Source: Nemopilema nomurai (lineage: Eukaryota > Cnidaria > Scyphozoa > Rhizostomeae > Rhizostomatidae). From it: a stretch of DNA of 64,000 nt. The DNA lies in assembly GCA_003864495.1 (NCBI GenBank), contig ML133455.1, positions 496,001-560,000 of the forward strand. Reading direction: 5' to 3'. The notes below the pieces were generated by a model. That model did not search any database and had not been told where the DNA came from. It saw nothing but the letters and a program-made list of their open reading frames with translations. Both the position numbers and the translations under genes were made by a program. Below, piece by piece: positions 49,100-60,300 of this stretch; the stretch's first letter is position 1; every line of letters starts with the position of its first letter.

Positions 49100-50600
49100 C
49101 TTAGTAAAGTTCGACTACATATCTTATTTTGACTTCAATCACATTCTCTGGAAATTTATTGACGGAAATGATGGGGAAATGATGAAATTCCCAAAAAAAT
49201 AAGCCTGAACTTTTTGGGTCAAGGTGTAATATGGCCAAACATCCTTGCGATAAGACGCCTACTGTGCTTCTGGGGATAGCAAGATAAACGACGAACAAAA
49301 CAGTAAATACTCTCTGTTAGAAAAGATAAAAGTTACCTTTATTGGCTCCAAAATGTCTTTTGTCAGTGCCTTTTCTAGGTCTGCTCCGAAGCTCCACCAG
49401 AAGTCTACTTTGGCCTGAAAACCAAGAAGGTCTCTGAGAAAGTATGCCCGTCACCACGTGTTGAAAGACCAACGCTATTTGTAAATATTTGTATGAAAAG
49501 AACTTGGGAAAGCAGTTTTAGACATTGTCAACATCAAAATAAAAGTTTTATTTAATTAAAGTGCAAAAGCTGTAAGTAATTGCTGCCCAATTACTTACAT
49601 TTTATAATCTAAGACCAGACACTTCCATTCCCACCGTCCGCGACATCAGGTCTTCGAGAATGGTACGAAAATCGAAGGTCACATTAGCTTGACACGTTGC
49701 TAGTGCATTCTGGGATGCCTGCACGCCCGTGGTACCCCGATTACTAGCTGTAATTTAAATGGGCAATCACCCCTGTAGGATTTGCAATTAACAGGCATGA
49801 GGTGTTTTTTCGTCAAAAAGAGCAAAGACAGCCTGTGAAGTCTCAGAAGAAGAAGTCTTTAGAATATAGCGTTCCCTTAGGCTACTCTCAATCCACAGAA
49901 GAACCTTGGCTGCCTTAAAGGAATGCGACGATTCGCGTTGAGAGAATTTGATTCAGAGCGATTAATCTTCTGACTTCATTTCCTAGGCAGAAAAAAGTTG
50001 GGAAGCGTGTGTTTCTTTTACATGATTAAAATGACCGTAGGCTGTGTTTAACTAAATGAGAAGCTTTGATTCTGCTTCATTCAAATGCATTATGTTGTAG
50101 AAAGATGTATAACTTTGTCGCTTCTCTGATTTTAGGCCAGATCAACAATAGGCCAGGAAAATGGTCTAAAAGAGTGAGAAGTGCTTTTCTATTGTTCCAA
50201 ATTATTCTCGCTTAGTTATCATCCTAAAAAGACAAGATAAAACAAGCAAATGAGACATCAAAAATGGATCCTCGGTGATTGTGTAATATGCTTTCAACAA
50301 TTTCTATCGTACTTGACAATTGTTTTCAAGGTTTTTCCTATTTTGTTCCATTTTTCACTTACAAATGCTCTAGGTATAAACTTCATACTATAAAGAAAAT
50401 ATCCCAAATGCATGTGTAAATTGCATGGAAAGTTTTTCTCCTTTAGTTTAGGACACAAATTCGATGAATGCGTAGAAGCCAAGAAGGCCAAGGGAAGGAG
50501 GTGGTCGAAAAGAGCTCTGACAACAGGAGCTTTTTCAGTTTCACTTATAAAGACGAGGAGTTTGTTGCAAATACAAGAATTAATTTGATAGGAATGGTTG
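49100..50600. other. Intergenic, no gene seen
   Basis: No assignable coding sequence. A short G+C-richer block at 49609-49750 is open on the - strand for 47 codons but is not recognisable; it may be a repeat. Confidence 0.35.
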
Positions 50601-50649
50601 GTAGAGTTATACGTAGAAATGTAGGATAAACTTACGTTTGACTAAATAC

Positions 50650-50930
50650 ATGGAAAAACGTAATGAGAAAGCAGCAGAAGAAAATATCCTTGATAGGATA
50701 GTGCCTTTGAAAGTTTCAATGTATCCACCAGGAAAGTCGAATGTGATAATTGACATGATCGGAAAGGACGCCATGACACATTTAAAAACCGATTCGAAAT
50801 TCCCCGCTTTGCACAAAATGGACCTTAACCTAGCTTCATCTGTAGGTGATCATTTCTATGTTTCAGCTGCCCTTGCCAATCAAGAAATTGTTTCGTTTTA
50901 TTTGAATAAACTCCACTCATTGAATCTCAG
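50650..50930 (+). other. Unassigned open frame ending at a consensus donor
   Basis: From an ATG at 50650, 93 codons run open to CTCAG|GTAAGA at 50931. The translation is of ordinary protein-like composition (for example PPGKSNVIIDMIGKDAM and SVGDHFYVSAALANQEIV) and not low complexity. I recognise no family and found no convincing next exon. It could be a first coding exon, a decayed transposon fragment or chance. Confidence 0.2.
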
Positions 50931-50934
50931 GTAA

Positions 50935-53040
50935 GACGCAAAACCAACTTGCACACATGGTCGAGAAAATACAGGTCAGTTTTGAACAATCCTTAAAAGG
51001 TAATGCTTCTTTAAGGTGCAAATGGTTGTCGGAGTTGGCACAGTTGTACAACGCTATTTAGAAAAATTTCGATACTTCATGCTTTCAGCTGCCTTATTTG
51101 ACACTCAGTAGTGCACTGTTCACACACGGAACTGAATGGAGTGAACACAATGGTTACGAAACTCGCAAGCCAAAATTTAATATTTTATGAAGATCGTAGG
51201 GAGCTTAAAGGTTGTGCTTTGATACGAGTGATGTGGCTTCACCAACAAAGAATTTGGAATTTTTCCTCAAAATGGTAATCTGTGTCTTCTGGAAACTAAC
51301 ATTGTTCCCTAACTACCTTATTTCCTCTTCCTTTTTTCTTTTCTCTCTTCTTCTTTTCTTCTTTTTGCCGGCATTTGCTAGATAGCAATCTTCTCTACCT
51401 ATCTTCTCTACGATATACCTGGTGATCAAACAACAAGAAATCTACAAGCACGACTATAAAATCTAAAACCAATGCTCCCAATACCCCCAGAACACACCAA
51501 TCAAACCTTCTTTCATAAGTATGTCGAAAGTTCCTCTGTTTACAATTTATGACGCAAATGGCATTTGTATGAAGTTATCATAGAGCCACCTACAACTTTT
51601 GTTCTTTCCCACACCCATGCAGCATTAACGTGATGAAATGGTTGAAAACATCAAATGGATAACAGGATCAATATATAAAAGAAAGGAGAGGATTACACAC
51701 TGCACTGAAGTGCTCATACACAAAACAGTTAAAATGAGAGATGGTAATATAGCTATTGCTGACTGCAGTAATACTTTATTCTAGCAATAAAAAGGCTTAT
51801 GAACTGTGCAAACTAAACTTTTTTAAGCTTGTTTGCTCTAGATAAAATAAATAAGCCGGCATCTAGATGCCACTAAAAACAGTTGAGGCATGGTTTCTTA
51901 AGGCTTTTTCTTCAAGCAAATTTGGTATCCGTTATATACACAAAACTAAAAACTTTCTATTCAAACGTTTGTTTACATGTTGTTTGAAATACGTCCTTTG
52001 TCAAACAATAAACCGTAACGATTTGAGCAAAGTTTTCAATCGTAGTTAAACTTAAAATAGAACAGAAATACGAAAAAACATTTCGCACTCGGTAAAACAC
52101 TACCAACTGGAGAGTCAACCGGAGGAAGGTTTTGCCTTTTAATGTCGTATTTGAGGAAAGTTGTTACTAATATCTACTATAAACAATGAAAGTGATTGTA
52201 AAAAAAGTTTGTTTTTAGTTGGAAATGTGGTAGGTTTGAATAAAAAGGAAAATTGCAGCCGGATATAACTTTTTCTGGAAACTGGCCAACTGGACAGAAA
52301 GATTGACAATTCTCTTCAATCATAACTGCATCTGACGCAAAAATGTAACCAGAGGGAAACGACATAAACTCAAGCTTCATCAGTCCACTCCCTAACGCCT
52401 TCAACGTTTACTAAAACCGCACTGCGCATGCTCAGCCGTACCTTTCCTCTAGAGAACTGAATTAGCGTTAAACGCAAAGGTTGTGATGAAATTCTGACGT
52501 TTGCTAATAAGGCAGCGTGGTTGAATCAGCGGGCAATGACGTCATTCTTTGTCATCCATTGTCTCCGTTTCCTATGCTAAAATGGTCATTACCATGCTGA
52601 GTATGCACGATTTGCTGTCTCGGTGACAAGTGTTGGGCCCTTTGCTGCCATAGCCCTTCCAAGAACAGCCAGTGCACAAATGAGTTGAACAGAAGGTCTA
52701 GGTGAGAAAGCTGATAGCACTCTGTCAATTCTCAGTCCAGCAGGTCTCACTTGCATATGTCTCTTCGTTTTCTGTAGGATTTCACTTAAAATGCAGGGAG
52801 GTATTGCTGTTACGAAATAGTTTTTCTCGCTTCCAGAAATAACTGCCTTACGTCTTCGTCTTTAAATATTTGCACAAGTAATAAATCAAACAATATACAG
52901 CAATTTTGCTTCATTGCAACTTCCACTCCTTTAGAACAAAAAAGCACGCGATTCGATGGCAAACGCTCTTGCTCATGTATCACTATTGATTGGAATACGT
53001 GAGAATCCAAACGCCATATTTGATAACGACGTCAAAAAAC
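50935..53040. other. Intergenic, no gene seen
   Basis: This contains a pure pyrimidine-rich tract at about 51309-51366 and otherwise unremarkable AT-rich sequence. A - strand frame at 52810-53010 is not recognisable. Confidence 0.4.
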
Positions 53041-53051
53041 CATGGCAGCGG

Positions 53052-53235
53052 CACGTGACCAATCTACCGCCAATTGCAGCTGCTGTTGTTTGCCGTGCTT
53101 CTTACGCGTGAAGCGAATATATAGAGGCTCGACGTGCGATGAAAACTTCATTCAGAATACCAGACGTGTCTCCAAGGGAGTTCATAAAAATAAGGCAGCC
53201 GCCATTCAACTGAGTGTTAATAAGTCGTTTTGACG
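53052..53235 (+). promoter_or_regulatory. Promoter-like cluster and possible noncoding first exon of the GPCR gene
   Basis: In order: an E-box CACGTG (53052-53057), CCAAT (53059-53063), a TATATA box (53118-53123), an initiator-like TTCATTCAG about 30 bases on (about 53147-53155), and a consensus donor GACG|GTAAGT with the GT at 53236. The nearest coding sequence downstream on this strand is the GPCR at 54654, with several possible acceptors in between (for example ATTGCAG ending about 54357). The link to the GPCR is inferred from spacing and orientation. Confidence 0.4.
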
Positions 53236-54653
53236 GTAAGTTCTTAGTTCTCCGCCTTGACTTTCATGGCGATGTTTAGACTCAATGTTATTTTAGAATC
53301 TTGCAGCAGAGTCTAGCTTATGGAAGCCATGTTTAAAGTGACCGTCATAGTCTCATTCATTTAAAGTTTCTACCATCATAATAAATTGAGTTGAGTTCAA
53401 AGCAAGAATTTCTTATCAAATTGAACAGAAATTGGCATAAATATTACACAAATCTTAAACTGGCAACATTTTCATATTGGAAATCAGAAAGCTTGGGAAA
53501 AAACATAAGATGTTTCAACATGTTCATATAGTCATTATCAACAGTCGCATGGACCACTACAGGATCATACCAGAGTGTATGATTGAAAGCAACTAATAAT
53601 TTACTCTTGCTAAAGGTTACAAACAGGTACAAGAGCGCATAGAGAACGTGCAAGCATAGAGAATATACTTGATATAGCACATTCTCTTTATACGCCTAAA
53701 AGAGTAGCTAGAACTAGCCGAAAGATCTCTTCAAGGCATTGCAACAAGTATTGCTGATCGTAACATGTAACAATGTATATAAGTAGCAATAAAAAAATCG
53801 TCACCGCAAAACCCTGACCATGCCGGAAGGAATGAAGTTTTTGAAAGGAAAACCTAATAGCCCTTTTGTGAAAAGTCTAGCTCTTTTAACAACTGCTGAG
53901 TCTTTCCCATGCAAGAAGAATACTTATTGATTAGCATTTACATCACTTTCGTTATATCTGCCTCTTACTAGTCACAACATGGGCCGCAAATCTTCTGTCG
54001 CCGAAACCTGAAGATTGGCTTTAGCTCAAGCTATCGAAAATCCAGTGGCTATGATAGGATTCTCCAGCATAAATCTGAAGCCAGCGTCCGTCTGATAGAA
54101 TTCTCTTCGATGGAATCAGATAATGGACCGATGCAATCCAGATTCACTTTGCGTTATAGATACGTTTGTTAGCCATTCCAATACGAGAGTCTCGAAGTAA
54201 ACAAATAACTTAGACCGGGATATTGCCAAAGCACCCTTTAAGGCAATGCTAAGATTGGTTGCCTGATACTGCAGGCAGTTTGAAGATCGAAGCAATTTCT
54301 TATCGGCTGCTTATTCGGGTTTTCTTCTACGAATAACTCCAATTTACATATTGCAGCCTTCAAGGAAGTGAGAAGAAGTCTGATTAAGGCATAAATCACA
54401 AGAGCTTATTGGGGTAACAGTCACATTATCAAGCAGAATCAATCAGGGAAGCGTTTTCAAGGAGAAAAACGATAGACAAAGAGCGGTGGTTTACTCCATG
54501 TACTTTAGGATGAAAAAGAAGTAACGGTACAAGATTGTGCAGCAAAGGCAGCTCATTGCAAACTGCAGACATCAAGTGTGAAGAAGAAAGAATCGGGAAG
54601 GACCTGATCAAGAGATGCAAAGGAGAGATTGCTGTTGAAAAGCAGCTTTCAAA

Positions 54654-55844
54654 ATGGCAGACAACCACACCTGGAATAGCTCGTTTGTGAACAACACTCC
54701 AGCGAGTGGAAACTGGACGCACCCTTCGACGATTCTTGCAAAAAGGCCGCCCACGTGTGCACCTTCGGAGCCTCTGTCGGCTGATTTCCAAGTGGCGCTC
54801 TATTGCCTAGTGATCGTCGTGTCAATCATTGGCAATACCCTGGTGATATTTGTGGTGACGCGAAACCCAAGGATGCATTCTGTTGCCAACTACTTGATCT
54901 GCAACATGTGCGTTGCTGATCTGCTGATCACGCTCCTGCCAATGACGTGGGAGGTCGTCAAGTTACGTCACTACCCCGACGGGACCTGGCCAATGGGGGC
55001 CTTCATGTGCCCCTTCACCTATATGTGCATCTACGTATCAGTGGCATGCTCCATTCTCACCCTGACGTTGATCTCCCTCGACCGATACTTTGCTGTCATT
55101 CACCCTTTCAAGCAGTACATAACGATGGACAGGCTGCCCTTTCTGCTCATAGCCATATGGGTTATATCGCTCGCATTCGCTTGTCCCGTCATTTTCGCGC
55201 AAAAACAGATAACTGACGGCGCGGTAACGTACTGCGTGGAGAACTGGAAGTCACCCTTCAACGCAGAGGAGAGCCCGAAGCATTACACGATCATATTGTT
55301 CATAGGACTGTACGCCGCGCCGCTCGTGGTGATGGCATTCCTGTACACGCTGATTGGCATCAAGCTATGGCGAAGAAACATCCCTGGAAGCAAAATCTGC
55401 AGCACAAAGATGCAAGCATTGAAGCAGAAACGAAACGCGATCAAGATGCTTGTTTGTGTTCTTGCAATATTTGCAATTTGCTGGTTCCCTGTGTTCTTCG
55501 CCCAATTTTCGTTCTTCTTTGATCCGACCTACATATCGTGTCCCAAGTCGTTCCCGCGCTTCCTGCAGTTTCTCGCGTTTTTCATGCAGTATTTGAGCAG
55601 CTCTGTAAACCCCTTCATATACTTCACATTCAGCCGGGCATTTCGAGTTGGGTTTGTCTTTGCCTTCAGGTCATCGTCATATCGAAGAAGGCGCAACACC
55701 TTTCCGACGACGTCTCGATTCCACGGTAGAAGCACGTGGCGTGACGCGAGCTCACCGCAGGAGCATGGGTTTTCAGCGAAGCGGAGGGCAGGGACTCGGA
55801 CGAGTGTTGTGTTGACGTCAATCAAAGAGAAGCAAATGGAGTGA
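54654..55844 (+). CDS. Class A (rhodopsin-family) peptide-type G protein-coupled receptor
   Basis: This is a plasma-membrane receptor coupling an extracellular ligand to G proteins. The coding region is intronless and gives 396 residues. Four N-glycosylation sequons occur in the first 22 residues. TM1 has GN at 60-61; TM2 CVADLL (Asp89); TM3 starts after Cys119 and ends DRY 143-145; TM4 has Trp169; the second extracellular loop has Cys194 to pair with Cys119; TM5 about 212-236; TM6 CWFP 276-279; TM7 NPFIY 319-323; then a basic Ser/Arg-rich tail. The motifs and TM3 region resemble neuropeptide receptors of the NPY/RFamide/tachykinin type, but ligand class is inferred and no subtype can be named. 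The ATG at 54654 is followed by the glycosylated N-terminus. Short upstream reading frames (about 54497 and 54614) could dampen translation. Local G+C is clearly higher than in the flanks. Confidence 0.95.
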   Translation: MADNHTWNSSFVNNTPASGNWTHPSTILAKRPPTCAPSEPLSADFQVALYCLVIVVSIIGNTLVIFVVTRNPRMHSVANYLICNMCVADLLITLLPMTWEVVKLRHYPDGTWPMGAFMCPFTYMCIYVSVACSILTLTLISLDRYFAVIHPFKQYITMDRLPFLLIAIWVISLAFACPVIFAQKQITDGAVTYCVENWKSPFNAEESPKHYTIILFIGLYAAPLVVMAFLYTLIGIKLWRRNIPGSKICSTKMQALKQKRNAIKMLVCVLAIFAICWFPVFFAQFSFFFDPTYISCPKSFPRFLQFLAFFMQYLSSSVNPFIYFTFSRAFRVGFVFAFRSSSYRRRRNTFPTTSRFHGRSTWRDASSPQEHGFSAKRRAGTRTSVVLTSIKEKQME

Positions 55845-57397
55845 AAGATGAAACAGAGGCCAGACTGAAGCGAGGACAAGGAGAGCGACTGGCCTATTCA
55901 CAGAGCGTTGTCCGTGAACATTTCGTGGCATGTTCGGTGTTGTTTGTTGTGGGTTTACCAAACCATGAAGAAATTAATGGTGGTTTGTTAAACGTTAAAG
56001 CATGGTGAATATTCTCCAGTATGGGTTGGCTAAAATCTGGCATCTAGGTTGAGCGTTACCCTGAGCAATGTCAAAGCATTAACAGTGATGTTCAACATTT
56101 CTTGTTTTGCTTCACCTATCAACGGTAATCTTCAAAAAACATTTATTAGGCATTTTCACTGTTGTTGCTCCATATGGACTTTCTGAGCCACTGACCATAC
56201 AACTCAGTACGTCAAACAGGATTCTTACAACCCAGAGCACTGTTGGGGTTTCATATCGCACCTGGTCGGATGGCGAAGAACTAAGTGAAAATGAGATGGC
56301 ACAGTATTGCGGAGGTCTACGCTCATTGGCTGCTTGACAATCATGACGTCATTGCTAACGCTCTCAAAAATTAAATAGACAAGATAAAAATGAACTATGT
56401 CAATTTCAAGACATAACTGTCATCAAGTCTAAGATTTGAATGAAGAAATGAAAAACTAAAGTAGATTTGTAGTAGCCTATAAAGATACGAATAAAAACAT
56501 TTTATCAAGAGACAAAAGGACTGATGAGTCGCAGAACGCCTTAAGGAGGGCCAATTGCATGTCTAATGCTTATGAACCTCTGTTTATAACACGTTTCAAA
56601 AAAGGCAATGCATAAGGTTGCTGGCTACAGCGCACTGACAAACTAAAATTTGGTACTTCAAAAAAGTAGAGGAATGGCTTTGCATTCAAAACAAGATGAA
56701 GAACATAAATAGTTAATTCTAAGTAAGCATATAGAATCGGAGCCTTTGGTGTCTGGTTGTTTCCCACTTTGTAGAACGAAAGGATATAGCAAGTAAATGA
56801 GAAAAAAGAAATGCAAAGTCTGGTATATTCAAAAATAAATGAAAACACAGCGTCAAAAAAAAATTCACAAAGCTATTTGCCAAAGCAGAAAAAGGTAGCA
56901 CCAAAAGGCGGCTTTGCTAGAAAAAAGATTATAGAGCTTTGTTGGGCAACGGTTTTAAGGTGAAGAAGATCATTGAAACTGCCGAGAGACCAGTAGTTGG
57001 ATATCGTACATTTTCATGGATTTTAGTCTTACATCATACAATTTTTGTTTTCACACCTGCAAATGAGTTCATGCAGCTTTTATCTGAATTACTAGCCAGA
57101 TCATTTTAATTGAACTCACCACCAATACTATTAACATATGCATTGCACTGAGATATTCAGCAATGCTTTTGCAGTTTAACTTGAACAAAGAAGAAACAGC
57201 TGACGCGCCAATTTAATGGAAGAACTATTAGGGAAGATCGACAACGAAGATGAAATACATCTACAATAATTTGATACCGACTTTGATAAAAGACGGACCA
57301 ACTATGATGAAATACAGGCCATCTATTGCTAAGAAGAGACTGTTCAAACGTAAGAATTTCAGTTTTTTAGGAATAATTTGGCTGCTGAAAATACTTC
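55845..57397. other. Convergent spacer between GPCR and protease genes
   Basis: This holds the GPCR 3' UTR, with a likely polyadenylation signal AATAAA at 56490-56495, and the 3' UTR of the - strand protease, with a possible ATTAAA at 57212-57217. No coding sequence is recognised. Confidence 0.45.
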
Positions 57398-60300
57398 TCA
57401 CTCTGTAGATATACGACCAAGGATCCAATTTGAAAACATTGACACCCGAGCGAAAACATCATAAGTTGTTCCTGGAATGCATCTTGACTCGCCCCAACTC
57501 ACCACTCCCCGAAGCTTCCACTTGCCTCCTTCTGGGCAAACGAACGGACCACCGCTATCACCGTGGCAACTGGCGACATTATTGGTACCACCTGCTCCTG
57601 CGCAGAGCATGTTCTTGGTGACCGCTCCAATTATTGCGTTGCCTGATTCGAAAAGATTGATAGCTTTTAGAAAAAAACTCAAATTCATATAATTCAAATT
57701 CTCCACATTCAGTTAAAAACAAAATTCGAAGCATTGAAGCAATGTATTGGTACGAAAATTCAGAAAAGAAATTCTCTATTGAACATAAGTGAAAATTAAC
57801 AAAACAGATGTATAGTAGTCGGTTATATTTATATCATATATTAATTTTAAACTTGGCTTATTCATGTTACAAGGCATATAATATATGGATGACTTCGTAT
57901 GGGTTTAGGCCGCAACATCAGCCTAGGTATAGAAGAGAAGCAAATAACAAGATGGTACAGCTTGTTCTTCCGTGCTCGTTTTTGGATGGACCAGAATACG
58001 TTTACTTATGTTACCCTTGCTTCGATCCTGGTAAAACATTCCAAAGATGAACTAAGTGAAGGTTACCCACTACCCATTTGAGAACAAGGTTACCCACAAA
58101 ACGCGAGTTAAGAATGGTGAAATCACTCACCCTTCTTGCAAACGTCATTTGAAACTGTTGGCAGGGTCGCTTCTTGCAACTTATCGGGTGTTGGTCCACC
58201 ACCATATAGATCGCCCCAACCACTCACAATGCAGTTTGTCCCTGAGAAAAACGCAGGCGAATTATGTCTCCCTAATATAAGGCATTTTTAAACTCTAGCA
58301 TACTCACTTCCGAGGCTTTGACTATCTCTGGTAGAAGCAAAACCAACAAGTAATTGACTGGAAAATATCTGAAAGACTTCCGAACAATACTGTAGCGAAA
58401 TCGCTTGCCATTTACATTTCTCGCGTCGAATTTTTGACAAGAAAGCCTGCCTGGAATTTGAGTGTTTATCTTATCTTCATTACTAAAGTTGTAAACAATT
58501 TCTGCAGTTGCAGTTTTCTCAAAAATGAATCAAATATCCAGCGGAAATCGGTCAACAAACTGAAATGAATTTATTTTTTTAAGCTTTTGGTCACTCTCCG
58601 ACGTTTGCTTTCTCTGAGGACGAAAAAGTAAATTAAGTATGCTGGTTCTGCTATTTCTACAATGCCTCTAAAAGCCTTTGAAGCACCTCATTATTTTCAC
58701 ACTTTTTCCCCTTTTTCACTTTTTCGACACGCCCTGAGCTGTTAAACCCCTCCCCCAAAAAACAATGTTGGTAAGAAAGTATAGCATCCTGTCAATATTG
58801 GAAAAAAGTTTAGTGAAAAAAGACGCTCCGTTTACCAGCAGGACAACATTGTTCGTAGGGAGAGGGAGGAGGAGGAGGGTGAGGGGGATGAGTAAACGTG
58901 AGTCAAAGAATTGCTCTGGCACCTAGGGTACAGGCATTGTAGGCATTGAAATTAAGCTATTTCACTTCAGGCAGCACCTTGCCGCCATTACGGTGACAAG
59001 ACAATTCAGTGAATAAATGGAGAATTTGGGACCGTGTCCGGTACAAACCTGCGGGTACGCTGTCGCCTTGGTCAGGAAGGCAAACGAGTCCGACCGCCTT
59101 TGAAAGCAACGCGGGCCGGTCGAGTTTCATCAGGGCGATGTCGTTATCGATCTCACTCGTGTCGTATGCATGATGCATGATGATCTTCTGAACACCAAAC
59201 ACTTGCTCGGTTCCATCATTACTGCCAAAGAACAACATATATCCATTAAGATTCGTAAAAAAGCCACGAGAGTAGTGTACACATTTCGGAATTGAAAATT
59301 TGTTGAAAAAGATTGAAAAAATGTTAACTCTAGTTTTCAAGGCACCCAAGGAAAATATCTTTAGTATCCAAAAGAGAGATGATTAAAGATGAAGCGGCAT
59401 GCACATAAAATCAAATATTCCTTAAATTAAGAGAGAGAAGGGATCATTTGAAAACAGATCATTAAGGGTAACGAAGACACGACATTGCAAATGAAACAAA
59501 ACAGTGTGCGTATTAATGTCTGATGGGCTTAACAAACAATTTTCGTATCTTTCTTAACCCAGCTATTATCATTTTTTGCATATCTTATCTCATCTATACG
59601 CATTCTATTCCCTAATATATTCCCACCTCGTCTCACATTCTACGTCGTATTTCTATCGCATTCCATGTAATTAATCTTATGATTCTATTCTTCTATTATG
59701 TGATTATGTAATTATTCTTATATATTCTTATATTCCTCCTATTCTTTTTACCTAATAAACATTTTGACAGGAGAGATGTTCTGTTTTCCAAAAAGTGGAC
59801 TAAATTTCATTGCCCTCTTTGAAGAGTAGTAGGCCATTTATTTCAATGAGCAGATACTGAAACTTTGATTGAAGTCAAAGACATTCTTTTTGGCAAGTTT
59901 CGAATGAATATGCTAGGTTTCAGGAGCATTTGAGAACTTGGAAGTGCAATAAGTTGCAAGAAAACTGTGCAATATTAAATGATTCATTTGTATTTATATA
60001 AAAAAGCACTAAGACTTGGATCTTGGAATGTGTGCGAAATCCAATTTGAAACGAAGAATGTGTGTTTTAATGAGAAAAAGCCAGTTTAGAATAATTTTGC
60101 AAAAGAAAAAAAATCAGGGTAACTTTCAATCGAAAACGAGAAAATAATAATCGGTTAGACTACTAATGACATAATAAAGTTCTGCCAAAGTTACTACTCG
60201 TCACATTGTCAAAAAATGGTGAGTTTGTATCAAAGAAGCAAAATAATATGCCACTCTATTATTTGAGTTTCAGAAATAGAACAATCACGTTGCAATGAAA

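Noticed and set aside
54429..55879. - strand frames of about 120 codons under the GPCR
   Set aside because: They are antisense shadows of a clear seven-helix receptor.
58131..59049. Suspected frameshift between protease exons 4 and 5
   Set aside because: Careful recount shows three C bases at 58240-58242, so the exon starts GG and joins GCA G|GG ACA in frame; the gene is intact here.
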